Shown: piece by piece, positions 20,806-31,815 of the stretch
Numbering within the stretch: position 1 is the stretch's first letter
How the letters are laid out: the number at the start of each line of letters is the position of its first letter
DNA from: Ustilago trichophora
Lineage: Eukaryota > Basidiomycota > Ustilaginomycetes > Ustilaginales > Ustilaginaceae
NCBI GenBank assembly: GCA_900323505.1
Contig: OOIN01000018.1
Coordinates: 434,001 to 498,000 of the forward strand
Direction of reading: 5' to 3'
DNA length: 64,000 nt
Made by a program: the position numbers and the translations under genes
Notes under the pieces: generated by a model
Told to the model about the DNA's origin: nothing
What the model saw: the letters and a program-made list of their open reading frames with translations, nothing else
Database searches by the model: none

Positions 20806-22866
20806 ATGAGGACCTGCGAGGATTCGCAACTGTGGGCAAGCTCCGAAGGCGGCAGAGTCAGTTTCCCCGCCTTCGTCCATCTCCCTGCCTCTGCACTGCC
20901 GCACAGCAGACACTCGCTCTGCGACAACGACCAAGACTTTGTCAAGTGCATCACCATCAATGCTGTATACGACTCTTCCTTAGCCCGTGGCAGCAGAGAC
21001 AACTTCAAACAGCTCCTCGCCCAAAGATGGAGAATCTCGGAGGACCAAATTCGCGCCATCACCGTCAACATCGAAGGCACTCGCGTTCTCATCGAAAACG
21101 ACCAAGACTGGCAAGAATGGGTCTCCACCTTCTTTTTCAGAGCCCATCCTACCTCGTCTACAACCCGCGAATCAGACAGGGCTCGATGTGTCGATTTTAG
21201 CATCGAACCGGTTCATATTCATATCATCGTGGATGACGAACTGCTCTTCAGTGCAACACCAACTCGAGCAAGTGCAAGTGTCAGTGTTGGCACCGCAAAC
21301 GCTCCTCCGACCTACTCTGAAGTCACCGCTCGCAACGCTGCCTCAAATGCTCCTCTGACGGCTCAAGACCTCATTTCGCAGCTGACAAGGCTCAATGCCG
21401 ACGTTCTTGCTTACTACCAGGCTTCACGTTCGGCGGATGCTGCAGGTCCAGCAAGCGAACCTACTGCTCAGCAGCAGCAGCACCCGGCTCAGCCACAGCA
21501 ACCGACTCAGCAGCCACAGCAGCCGCAGCCGCAGGCCACTACCAGCCAGCCACGAACGCAAGTCCCGCAGCCCCAGTTGACCCACAATATCCCTTCAGCC
21601 ATCCCGCCGACAGCAGCACCGGCACAATCATCGCTCCCCGAATCTGTGACAGCTTCTACACTCGCTACCAACATCGTCGGCTCAGTCCTTCAAAGTCTTC
21701 AGCCACAGCTCATGCAAGGCCTTGCTCCCGCCATCACTTCCATCCTCTCCAACCTACCCGTCCACCTGGCCAATGCTTCGGCCCAATCTCGGGGTACTGC
21801 TCCTGCCACCGCAGCTTTCAGCTCGTATGTCGCTGAACCGCTGCCTACTCCAAGCGCTACATCTACCAGTGCCTCCGCAACGTCCCAGAGCTCAAATCAA
21901 AGGCAATCGCTAATGCAAGGCATGTTTGACGAGCTCTCCCGTCTTCGCAACCCGCAAGCGTCCACATCCACATTCACGTCCCAACGTCCTCAGTCCGCCA
22001 CCCCGCATGCTGCCGACCTTGGCATCACAAGCGAAGGAACTGACGAGGGAATGGCCAATGAGCTTGGCCAGGCATTTGCCGAGATGCTTGCTCGACAGCG
22101 AGCCACGTCTACCAACGCCAACACTGCCGCGTCGACAACCACGCATGTGGAGGAAAGCGAGGATGAAGAGTCGCCGATCGTCGTGTCAAACCCTTCTTCC
22201 ACCCAACCTTCACGCCGCTCCTCCAGCTCCAGCTCCAGCTCCAGCTCCAGCTCCAGCTCCCGCTCCCTCTCTCGCTCTCGATCTCGCTCACCGCGACGCA
22301 CCACCTTTCTCTCGACCACCACTCTCACCATCTTGACGCTATTCTCCTTTTCTCTCGCTCTCGTTACCCCTACATTCGCCACTCCTTCACCCTCCCCATC
22401 CTCATCTCTGTCCCTGACATCCCTCAATCCCACCCTCTACACCCGCGACACAGTCGCCCCGCGCCAAAACTCGCGCCATCTCCACCTCTGCAAGTGTACA
22501 TGCTTTCAGACCAACTCAACCCTCGTACCCCTCTACTCACCTTTGGACCCCTCGAAACCGTGCTCCACCTGCACTCGTCAGTTTTGCCTCGATCAGGGTC
22601 TAGAAATGTGCAAGGGCGCCAAACTCGAGCATACCGATCACGATGTGGGGACAGGGTTCGAAGGCGATGTTTGGGCAAAGTGTTTTGAGAGGGATAGCTA
22701 CAAGGATCAATCCATCATCACCTTGTATCTGTTGGTTGTGATAGGGTTGGTGGGGTTCGCCGCGATGAGGGGGAGGGTGGAAGGTTGGGTTCAGAGGTAT
22801 AATCAGATGGGACCACAGGGATTGTATAGTGCGGTTAGGCAGGCTCCTTGGAGAAGAGCGCGGTGA
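20806..22866 (+). CDS. PB1-like domain protein joined to a Cys-rich membrane module
   Basis: One open frame; from ATG 20806 it encodes 686 aa (in-frame ATG at 20677 is possible). Residues about 45-105 read like a PB1 domain (CITINAVYDSS..., ENDQDWQEWV), a fold for pairing with other signalling or autophagy proteins. A long Gln/Pro/Ser-rich region follows, then a poly-Ser/SR stretch. Next comes a hydrophobic segment (TILTLFSFSLALVTPTFA, about residues 504-521). The following Cys-rich segment has CKCTCF, CSTCTRQFCL and CFERDSYKD, and a second membrane span is ITLYLLVVIGLVGFAAM. The last ~150 residues resemble a short stand-alone fungal membrane protein that I recall but cannot name. The gene may be a fusion, or two transcripts may share one frame. 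Confidence 0.6.
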   Translation: MRTCEDSQLWASSEGGRVSFPAFVHLPASALPHSRHSLCDNDQDFVKCITINAVYDSSLARGSRDNFKQLLAQRWRISEDQIRAITVNIEGTRVLIENDQDWQEWVSTFFFRAHPTSSTTRESDRARCVDFSIEPVHIHIIVDDELLFSATPTRASASVSVGTANAPPTYSEVTARNAASNAPLTAQDLISQLTRLNADVLAYYQASRSADAAGPASEPTAQQQQHPAQPQQPTQQPQQPQPQATTSQPRTQVPQPQLTHNIPSAIPPTAAPAQSSLPESVTASTLATNIVGSVLQSLQPQLMQGLAPAITSILSNLPVHLANASAQSRGTAPATAAFSSYVAEPLPTPSATSTSASATSQSSNQRQSLMQGMFDELSRLRNPQASTSTFTSQRPQSATPHAADLGITSEGTDEGMANELGQAFAEMLARQRATSTNANTAASTTTHVEESEDEESPIVVSNPSSTQPSRRSSSSSSSSSSSSSSRSLSRSRSRSPRRTTFLSTTTLTILTLFSFSLALVTPTFATPSPSPSSSLSLTSLNPTLYTRDTVAPRQNSRHLHLCKCTCFQTNSTLVPLYSPLDPSKPCSTCTRQFCLDQGLEMCKGAKLEHTDHDVGTGFEGDVWAKCFERDSYKDQSIITLYLLVVIGLVGFAAMRGRVEGWVQRYNQMGPQGLYSAVRQAPWRRAR
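22221..22260 (+). repeat. AGCTCC hexamer repeat encoding poly-Ser
   Basis: Tandem AGCTCC units inside the coding region give a Ser tract leading into SRSLSRSRSRS. Slippage would change length in whole codons. Confidence 0.9.
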
Positions 22867-23310
22867 GCGCCGGGTGAGCGGCCGATGCAATTCCTTTTTT
22901 TTTTACGTTCGGGACAGACAAGTTCTGCTCCTTTCTCCCGCAAGGCAAGCCATCGTTAAATTAGGACACCCATGGAGAATGCCTCGTGTTCACCTTGCTC
23001 AGTGACATGATTTTTTTTCTTCCTTAATCGGCGCTATTGCATCTGCTTTCCTTCGTCCAACATTCTCTCTTGTCACCATTTGGGTCGTCACATAACGCAA
23101 CGCATCCTCACATCTTTCAATCCCCACCCGTTTTGCTTGTGAATTTCACACTTTCATATCAAAAGCACAAGACATCACACAACCTTGAGTTGAGACAAGA
23201 ACCCGAATCTGCATTCATGATTGAAACCCAACCGAGCCACGAAATCTTTCCGTTTGTACGCATTACCACCATCTCTCATCACCCGTCTACTCCCCCATCT
23301 CAGAGAGGCG
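22867..23310. other. Convergent intergenic region
   Basis: About 440 bp between two converging genes; homopolymer T runs (22896-22905, 23010-23017) may act in 3' end formation. No gene recognised. Confidence 0.5.
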
Positions 23311-25347
23311 CTACCTATTACCGGCGAGCAACTTCCGCAACTCCCCCTCCAACCCATCGATCAACTCCAACACACTGCAAACTCTCTCAAACCACACATT
23401 CTCTACAAAATACCCACCTACACCCTCAGGCACCCCCGCACCTCTGTGACACACCTGTGCGTGCTTCCACCAGTAAATCTCTGCCACTTTCACCTCTGTC
23501 TCCTTGGGCCCTTGAATATCGACGTACTTATTGCACGAGTGACAGAGGCCTTGGACGAGCTCCTTGCGCTCTTTTGGGTTGGCGTTCGGCCGTGCTTTGA
23601 TGCGAAACTTGGTGGGAGGGGTGAAGGGGAGACCTGTAAGTGCAGAGACGCCGTGGAAGTTCTGCATGTGATAGTTGTAGGCTGTTTCGGAGACAAGGTG
23701 ATCCCAAAGGGTCAACAGGATGCCGGCATAAGAGAAACTTGTTGGGCAAAAGCTTACCTGAAAACTTGGTTTTGAGAAATTTGACCCTGCCCTCTTCGTA
23801 GCTGCGGCATCCATGAAACCAGACTGGTTAGCACTTGCTCCATCGCCAGCAACAATAAAAGCCCGACTTACCAAAAAGGACACATGCCGACCTTCTGCGC
23901 ACCGACTCCCTTGACAAAGCGCGGCGTGTACAGATCCAAGATGGATCGAGGCTTATTAAAGGTGCCTTGAACGGTCTGAGCTCGGTCAACAATCTCGTGG
24001 AACTCTTCATCGACGCTGCATGGCCAAAGGATGAATGGACGTACTTGAGCTAAACAATTCCTAGCATGCTTCGACCAGATCAAGAACTTACTTTGCAAGG
24101 TTCAATCCCCGGAGCAGCATCTCGAGCACCTCTGGACTGACAGAGGATGGGACGCAGTATCGTTGGTAGAGCAAGGGAAAGTCTGGATGTGTCTCCCATT
24201 CGGCGGGAAAAGCGCGTCTGCCCTTATCCCTGACTGGCACCAGCCTGGTCGGATTCGGGTCGAGCTCGTCCCATTCCGCTGATGTGTCTTCGGCACCGTT
24301 CTCCTCGGCCATGTTTGGCTCCTTCACATCTTCCTCTTCTTTTTGAGGGAAGGGAGAAGGCTCCTGAACGGTTTCGGGTTCCGACTTGAGCTCCTGGTCA
24401 ATGTGGTCAAGCCACTTTGCAGAGCCATTTACAGCATCAAGGGAGGCTTGCGGCAGCTTGTCTCGAGGCGGTGTGAGCAGCGCTGCCAGGCTCCGCGTGG
24501 GTACGCTGTCCTTCTTCCTCAATTTGTACCTGCCTGTAGACGAAGCTGGCGAGGGCGCACTCCTGCCGCCAGAGACATTTCCACCCTCACTACTTGCAAG
24601 ACCATCGTCTCGATGATGATCAGATCCAATAGAGCTGCTGGAAGCTGCGCTTTTGGTCGATTTGGAACGCTTGGGCTGTCGTCTGCTAGCTCCCTTCGTA
24701 CGCGAAGAGCACTTGCTCGATCCAGAATGCTCTGGCTGGACATCGTCCTCTTCCTTTGTTCGCTTCTGACCTGCTGAGCCAGAAGTCTGTCCAACGGTGA
24801 TCGTGGAGATGGAGGAAGCTCGCTTCTGACGTGTCCTTTTTGAATGAGTGCTGTAAAGGAGAGTTGGCTCGGTGATTCTGCCTACATCGTTGAGAGGTCG
24901 GATCGGCTTTGAGTCGTCATCTGGATCGGGTTGTTTGTCTTGCTTGTCGTCGTGCGTCGCCGAGGATAGCGGCTGGACACCTTTCCACGTCCCATCTCTG
25001 CCGAGAAGAGGGATGGGTGGCTCGTCAACATCAAGAGTAGCGATGGTACTGGCACTCGTGTCGCCGGAATGCGTCATCCAGAATGAGTGCTCCGATTGAA
25101 AAGACTCGTCCGGCTCGCCTTCAGCGTCTTCGTCGCAAGAAGAGAAGTTGAAGTCAGCTTGTGGGATGACGGCGGTGGACAGTTCACTGACTCTTTCGCG
25201 CAGTTGGTCCTCTTCAGGCTGGCTGATCTGCGAAGACGACAGAACTGCACCTTGTCCGAGAGGATCACAAGGAGGTGGGCTAAGAGCGCTCTTAGGGTCG
25301 ATGTAACCTTGCGCCGAGCTGTCTTGTGAGTTGTTGTCGCGATTCAT
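23311..25347 (-). CDS. Transcription regulator with Rua1-type C-terminal zinc-finger domain
   Basis: Minus strand, four exons: 25347-24092, 24015-23872, 23801-23758 and 23681-23311, all GT-AG and phase-consistent, giving 604 aa. Residues 1-400 are Ser/acidic-rich with basic patches (RRQPKRSKSTK) and no fold I recognise. The C-terminal third matches the Rua1_C/DUF4451 domain: SILDLYTPRFVKGVGAQKVG, then a finger C464-x2-C467-x18-H486-x4-H491 (CPFC...HMQNFH), LTGLPFTPPTKFR, and a second finger C528-x2-C531-x23-H555-x4-H560 (CHSCNKYVDIQGPKE...HAQVCH). Rua1 itself activates the ustilagic-acid glycolipid cluster in Ustilago; no glycolipid gene is nearby, so this is probably a paralogue with other targets. 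Exon 3 is only 44 nt and completes the first finger. Confidence 0.86.
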
Positions 25348-26651
25348 CGCCTTGATTGCTTGCAGTCACGCAGAGCTGGTGCTTGCGGGGCTGGAAGGAA
25401 TGAAATGATGGAGCACTGAAGGAGCGCTGCTGAAGTCTACCGCCGCTTGCGAGGCAAGCATGCTCGAGGAACGAGGGACTCGGCTGAGGAAGCAAGCCAG
25501 TAGGTCGTCGGACGAAAAGATCTCGACGTAAGAGGGTCGTCCACGGCTCTAGCTGTAGCAAAAGGGATGAGTATCGAGAGGCAGTCGCTCGGATCTGTCG
25601 TGTGGAAGAAAGTTGAGGAGACGTGTGGGAATCGATGGCTCAATTTGTATCAAAAAGAGACGTCAGTAAGCCGTCTAGGATCTCTTCAGCAGGAGAAGAA
25701 GAAAGTCGGTAGGCAAGCAATCCTGGCCAGTGGAAATGTATTGTAGAGGTAGGCTGCTGCTGCGTTGGCTGCGAAACGAGGTCAGCCGGTCTTTGGGCTG
25801 CCATTTGCCATCTCTCAGGCTAGCATATAGCCACATGATGTTGTCCGAACTCGCTTGGTAGGCCATGCATTGCTGGCGGCGCCAGCCTCTATGTATCCGT
25901 CTCTGCAAAGAGGCCGTGTCAAAGGAGTCTGAGGGAAGCGGTCGAATGGCCCTTCCAACCCGCACATGTACCGCATACAGTCTCGACATCGGCGAGCTCT
26001 TTGAACTGCTTGTGGATGCAACTTTTTGATCGGCAAAGGCAATTATCCGGAAAGGCCTGAGGCTCGAGAAGATGCTGCAGCCACCGCCTTTGTCCCGTGG
26101 TCGATCGATCTTCCGTTTGATAGGGTCGTCAGGATGAGTGCAGGAAGCGTCTTTACTGCGAGCGTGCTCCTGCATGCTCAGACAAACCATACACACCGCC
26201 GACCGAAACTGCTTCGACTTGAAGGGAAGAGGGCATACAGCCACTCTCGATGGCAAAATGAGAAACCGTCGATTTGACTTGGGACGCTTGGCTGTATGCG
26301 CTGAAGAGGCTTCGAGTGGATCCTCACTGCGTCCGTTCTGGCTCCTTGTCAGTCTCGCTATCGAGTCAAGCTACACTGCTGAGCCTGTGAGCTGAACAAG
26401 GCTGCAACCGCATCAGAGACCCAAGAATGGGGCTTGGCTGTGCGGCCAGAGAAGAGCGTCATGCGCGCAGAGCCTTGAGTTGGTGCTTGAGGAAAGCCTT
26501 GACTCTGCTAGGCGGTCAGCTTGAGGGTTTGTTGTGATGCAGCAGAAGGCACGAGGACTCGGCGAGCGAAGAGTGCTGAACCGTTGTCATCGTTCGGGAA
26601 GGAGCTGGCTAAGGGATGATGTGCAGAGGAAGGAGAGAAGGGGAGAAGGCT

Positions 26652-26708
<57 letters not shown>

Positions 26709-27438
26709 AAAGAGAAAGAGGGTGTACGTGCTGTCGACAAAGCGACGTGCTTTTCGAAATTCACTGTGCCCAATTCTAGGAAATCACACATCCCGTTGCG
26801 CAATGTGCTCTGCGCGCAGAACCACTCGGCACTACAGCTACTATGAGTGTCGCTGTTGGCCACGCACAGCTCTTGCACTGTTCCTCTGTGAGCCTTGCAC
26901 ACGAGCAAATCATGCCTCACGTGCACTGCTTCCTTGGCCATCCGGGGCAATTGCCGCTCCAACGCTCGACGATTCCAACGCTCGACGTTTATCTCGACGT
27001 GGTGCGACCTTGAAGAAGCTCGACTGCCTTTAAGCAGCTGCAATCTAATCTTATTACGACGGCAGCCATCATCTGCAACAGCCGCCACACGGATCTCATA
27101 TCACCCCGTTCAACATCGACTCTCCCGCCTTAACAACGAGGATGATGCACCGCATACACGGCTTTGGAGGCTTCGTGGACCTTTGGAAAAGGACGTGACT
27201 CACAGCAGACAAACACGATCTGAAGGCCGCCTCCGAAGAGGTGATAGGATGCGAACAAGAGATGTTGATTCGGACTGCAAGGTGGAAAGATGAATTGCAA
27301 GAGGGAACAAGATTGTATGTTGCGAAGCCAGACACGTGGGAATCCTGCGATCCGATGATCTTCGGTGACTTTGCTACAGTACATGTATGCTATCGAAGGT
27401 CTGCGCGCGGACAGCATCTGCAAAATCGCTTATGTTGC
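25348..27438. other. Long non-coding interval
   Basis: About 2.1 kb with no recognised gene. It should hold the promoter of the Rua1-domain gene at its left end and the 3' end of CMS1 at its right end. It contains a GA microsatellite (26657-26705) and a TACAGTA heptamer (27375-27381). Confidence 0.45.
26657..26705. repeat. GA dinucleotide microsatellite
   Basis: About 49 nt of AG/GA repeats between the Rua1-domain gene and CMS1. Confidence 0.95.
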
Positions 27439-28633
27439 CTAGAAGAGAACAAGCTTTGATGGCGCCTTGGCTCGCTTGAAAGATGACACAACGGCGTCGA
27501 GCGCCAGTAGCTTCATGAGTTCGTCCCTGGTCTCGAAGCTGTCGAAGACGCTGCGCTGCTTGGCGTCAACCCATGTCTGGTCGATGACGATGGCCTGAAG
27601 CGAGTCGAGGCGCAAGCTCCCCGATGCAATGAGCGCCGCCACTCGCTGCGGTGTACCGGCTGCCAGCGGTGTGGTATGCTCTTGCAGCCACGCCTCATGC
27701 TCCTTGAGCTTAAAGTGGCGTGCAAAGAGCTTGGCTACGGAAAAGCCGCCCAAGAGCTCCCTATCGTCCTTGGAAGTGACGCTTGTCCCCTTCTTTGCAA
27801 CTGCCGCCTTGTCATTCTCTCCTTGCGCTTTACCGTTGCCGAGCTTGCGCTTCTTGGAGGATGGTGCCAATCGATCATCGCCGTTGGAACCTTGTGCAGA
27901 TGCCGGGAGCTTAGGACCGAGGGAGCGCAGACTGCGTGCGAGGTCGGCGGCGCGCTGTGCATTTCCAGTGAGCATGATGAGCGAAGGTCGGCCGGGCTGG
28001 CTGACGGTGGGGTGTTTGGCGTCGTTGACGCTCTCGGCTATTGATGGCAGGCACTTACGCACAAACTCGACTAGGGTATCAAGGGTGCGAGGCTGTTGGA
28101 ACGAAGTGGTATCGAGAAGCATGTTTTCACGAAGACGGAGCTCTTCCAGTTCAATTTCGCTCAGCTTGGCGAAGGAGGCGGTCTGTTTGGCTGCTAGATA
28201 GTCGGCTTGCATGTCAGGTGGCTGGGTGGCTACTGAGCCAACCCCTTGCGCGAACTCTGCGGATAGAGCAGCTCTCTATGCGATCAAGAATGAGAGAGGA
28301 GATGACGTGCCATGAAAAGCATGTTGAATCAGTCAGTGAGGCTGTCATGCGTGCTGCCAATGCTAGCGTGGTTAATGTGGAATGATGCCTAGGGCTTACC
28401 TTTTGCTTGCGCGCCTTCTCTTTCTCTTTGCGTTTGCGCTTCTTGTCCTCCTTGCGTGCTGCTTCATCTTTAGCCTCCTGCGTGCTGGATTGAGGTGCCG
28501 ATGGCTGGTCTTGGGAATCGTCATTCGAGTGTTGGGGCTCGTCTTGGATGCTGACAGCTCCGTCGTCGGATCCAATTACGGAGCCTGCCTCGTTCTCATC
28601 CAGGAGATAATTCTCCTCCAAGGTGTCGGCCAT
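27439..28633 (-). CDS. CMS1: Cms1-like protein of the 90S pre-ribosome
   Basis: Minus strand, exons 28633-28400 and 28275-27439 (GTAAGC donor, CATAG acceptor, both phase 0) give 356 aa. The acidic N terminus (MADTLEENYLLDENEAG) and Lys/Arg-rich KKRKRKEKEKARKQK segment are typical of nucleolar proteins. The second exon carries the helicase-like core fold of the CMS1 family: RPSLIMLTGNAQRAADLARS, LFARHFKLKEHEAWL, IASGSLRLDSLQAIVIDQTW, and the family-like ending SKLVLF. It resembles a DEAD-box RecA domain lacking Walker motifs. Known homologues associate with U3 snoRNP/90S particles. It is divergent from the ING gene. Confidence 0.83.
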
Positions 28634-29160
28634 GTTGAGTCAAAGCGATTCTACTTCTGGCTTGCTTGTTGTATGTTGCCAAAGTGAGTGTGGTTCAGGA
28701 TCGAGGGCTGGTTGTATGCTCGTACTTGAGTGTATGGTGAGAGCCGAAAAGTGTGGAGGAAATTGAGCTGCAGCAGGAAGAAAGCAAACAAACCCAAAAT
28801 TTTGGTCCAAATCTCGGAAATCGGCAAAAGAAAAAGGCTCGCCAAATGCGCAGCGACATGTCGCGTTTGCAGCGTGGACCCTTGGCATCTTACCACCACC
28901 ACCACCACCATCACCTCGGCTCCCAGCATCTGCCTGCTCAACGACGGCTAGCCATCGTTCAACATCAGCAGGGCAAGCGATCTCTCCACCTATCTCGAAC
29001 GAAGTGCCAGCTCTCATAGAGCAAAGGCGGCTCCCTTGAAACTTGTGCGATCGGAGCACCCATCAGACGATCAGCTTAGCGTGGTAGGGCACTACAAGCA
29101 ATCCTTGCCTGGCAGATCAGCATCTCATCAAAGCGTCCTACTGGTAGTCGAGCCACCAAG
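28634..29160. promoter_or_regulatory. Divergent promoter region of CMS1 and the ING gene
   Basis: About 530 bp between two divergent start codons. A CAC/ACC triplet run (28893-28913) is the only repeat seen. No gene recognised. Confidence 0.4.
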
Positions 29161-30257
29161 ATGATGCACATCGAGGACCCCGCAGAGATCGCCGCGATCG
29201 CAACCGAGTTCATCTCAAGTAAGTACGTTGTGCATGAATCGCACAGAGCCGTGCCGCAGAGATTGACCGTTCGTCCGATTCTTGATACCGTACAGACCTG
29301 GACAACTTGCCCCAAGAAGTCAGCCATATGGTCAAGGAGATTGAGCACAAGGATGCCAAGATCCAAGACCTGCTACCCAAGATCGCGGCACGAGAATCGC
29401 AGCTCAAGGAGCTCTTACAGAAAGGCGGAAGCGGCTTGTCGAATCCTGCAGGAAGTCTGTCGGAAGCCGATCGAGTCAAGGCGGATAAGCTGGCGGAGAA
29501 GATCAGAACAGATTATGGACGTGCGGATGAATGGAGCTCGCAGAAGGAAGCACTGAGCTTGCGTCTTTGGCGCTCGATTCACGCGCATCACAAGCATTTG
29601 AAGGAGGAGATGAACAAGATCAGCCCATCGGTGCTGAAGAATTACTCGGCGACCGCCTCGATTGGTACGCCGCAGGTGCCATCGCTGTCGGCATTGCCTG
29701 CAGCGTTGGCAGGGCTCAAGAGTCCTGCAGTAGAGATGGACTCGCCGCTGGCCGGACTGAAGCGCAAGGGTAGCTTGCTATCAGCGGGCGTTGGTACACT
29801 GACACCGGGTACACCGATGAGCGCCGCTGCGCGAGCGAGAGCGGGAGGACGTACGACGCCGATCGACTCTGGATCTCCAGCTCCACCGGAGCGAGGGCTC
29901 GGAGGCGCTGTACGAGGAGGAGGAGGTTCGCGCAAAGCACGAGGAGGATCACTGTCAGCGAGTGGACCTGGTCGATCTGGATTGTCGCAGAGCAGCGAGC
30001 TGGGATCGTTGGGACTGGAAGGGATGGAAGGCGAAGGAGGCGAGGGAGACGAGGGCGAGGAGAAGGACGACACGCCGTACTGCTTCTGTCAGCGTGTTTC
30101 GTTTGGTGAGATGATTGGATGTGACAATGCGGAAAACGATCCGGACTGCAAGGAATGGTTCCACATCGGATGTGTAGGGGTCACCAAGCCTCTACCGCAA
30201 AAGTGGTACTGCTCGGAATGTTTGGCCAAGCTCAAGAACAAGCGGAGGAGGCAGTGA
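29161..30257 (+). CDS. ING-family PHD-finger protein
   Basis: Exons 29161-29218 and 29296-30257 (GTAAGT donor, TACAG acceptor) give 339 aa. The first exon encodes just 19 residues and a split codon; the join reads EFISNLDNLPQEVSHM, the start of the ING N-terminal helical domain. A Gly/Ser/Arg-rich linker and an acidic stretch (GDEGEEKDD) precede the C-terminal PHD finger (YCFCQRVSFGEMIGCDN, EWFHIGCVGV, KWYCSEC). This finger type binds trimethylated H3K4. ING proteins (Yng1, Yng2, Pho23) are subunits of histone acetyltransferase or deacetylase complexes; which of the three this is cannot be decided here. Confidence 0.92.
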
Positions 30258-31815
30258 AGGACTGGCTTTGTTCGTGACATGCTATCGTGTATTACTAGTA
30301 TACCCCTGTTGAATCACTTTGCGTTCAAAGTGTCGTCGTGATTGATGTGAGACTCAAGAAGCTACATGAGGATGATGAAGACGATCGAGATGGAGGGGGG
30401 TATGTGCCCGATTTGGTTTGTTGATCCGATGATTCGGGAAGAGGGGTGTACTGTAACAACGGCATTTGAATCGACCGACAAGGTACCAGGAGGGAGCGGA
30501 CGTGGCGGGGCAAGGCAGGGGAGCATGGCACCATTCGCCGAAGAGGAGGCGCAGAGAGGGTGGGTCAGCCTATTGGATCTTTTGATGAGCCAAATCTTCT
30601 AATCGGAAGGCTAGAATTCATGGAAAAGTGCTCGGAAATGCAGCAACAGCGGGCTGGCCCAAAGCCAAAAGAGAAGCCCAACCGAAACGGTCTTCTCTCT
30701 TGTTCTATCTTTCTTTCTGTGTCAAAGAGTGGCAGCGTAATCTACGCGAAAAGCACCAACGAGCACCTCACTACTGTAGCACAAGAACGAAATTGTCGGC
30801 GGTTGGTTGGGCTTTGGCTTTGGACAAGCATACACCGAGCGGATGTAGTACTTTTTCGCGCGACAAGCTGATTCCCTGTGTGACTATCCTGGTCAATGCG
30901 CCAGAAGAGAAATGAAAAGTTTCAAACTTTGTTTTTTTTTTTCTTTTTTTTTCTTTTTTTTTCTCTCAGTCAAAGTGCTGTGAAAGGCCAAACATTCTCA
31001 AAAATTTTCTATCCGAGCTCGTCGTCGTTCTCTGTGCTCCCCACGCCAACTCCACTCTTTGCTTCTCTGACTCGGATGCCCCGTGCAGCATCACGATCCA
31101 GGCTGAAGATCAGGGTGTGCGATCCATTCAAGCTCCTCCTCCGCCTTTGCTGCTTGGCCGTGATTGGGCCGAATTCTAAGCGTGGGTTGGCTGACAGAGC
31201 TCAAAGCGGAGGTTTCCTCATTCTTTTTTTTTTTTTTTTTTTTTGTTGTCCTCTTTCCAAAAAAAAAATTCTTTCTGGCTGGTCCGACCGACCACGAAAA
31301 AAAAGCTTAGTCCGTTGGATGGCACTCCCACCATCTTCCTTCCCTTCTTCCTCCTTCTTCCTCCTCTCTTCCTCCTCCTTCCTTCCTCTCTCAGCGAGCA
31401 CAACACACGCAAGACAGGAAGGAGGTCGAACGAGGTTCAAGAACTCGATCTGATCTGCCAATCCAAAAGCTCTGACAACTAAAGTCTACCGACTTCCTAG
31501 ATTTGTGTTCATCGTCCACTTCTTCTTCATCAACATCATCCATCATCGCTTTGGCGATTCCTACCCAGGACACGTTCTATCTTGGTCAAGCAACCTTCTT
31601 CACAAAGGACTTGGCTTTCTAGACGCTTCCTACCCAAAAGTAACCTCACTCTGACCACTTTTGTATAGCACTTCTCCCTTTGCTGTATCATCTGCTGCTC
31701 GAGGTTCATCACCTTCCTTTTTTTTTTTTTTTTTTTTTTTATCGGTTTCCATCGTCACTTTTCTTCTTTTTATCAACCCACTCTTTCCCCCCTCTTTTAA
31801 CCTTAGACATTCATC
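30258..31815. other. Intergenic region and probable URA2 promoter
   Basis: About 1.56 kb. No gene recognised. It has long T runs (30932-30962, 31225-31243, 31718-31740), pyrimidine-rich tracts (31325-31390) and two TACTGTA heptamers (30449-30455, 30772-30778). The C/T-rich last 600 bp is typical of a promoter and leader for a highly expressed fungal gene. Confidence 0.5.

Noticed and set aside
25675..26256. 193-codon minus-strand open frame
   Set aside because: No domain, no homologous motif, ends in a Leu run; codon use unlike the neighbouring genes.
27190..27459. Open frame with WKDELQEGTRLYVAKPDTWES
   Set aside because: It looked protein-like and I tried joining it to an upstream short exon, but the only possible intron would be 17 nt. 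It also overlaps the CMS1 3' end and matches no family I know.
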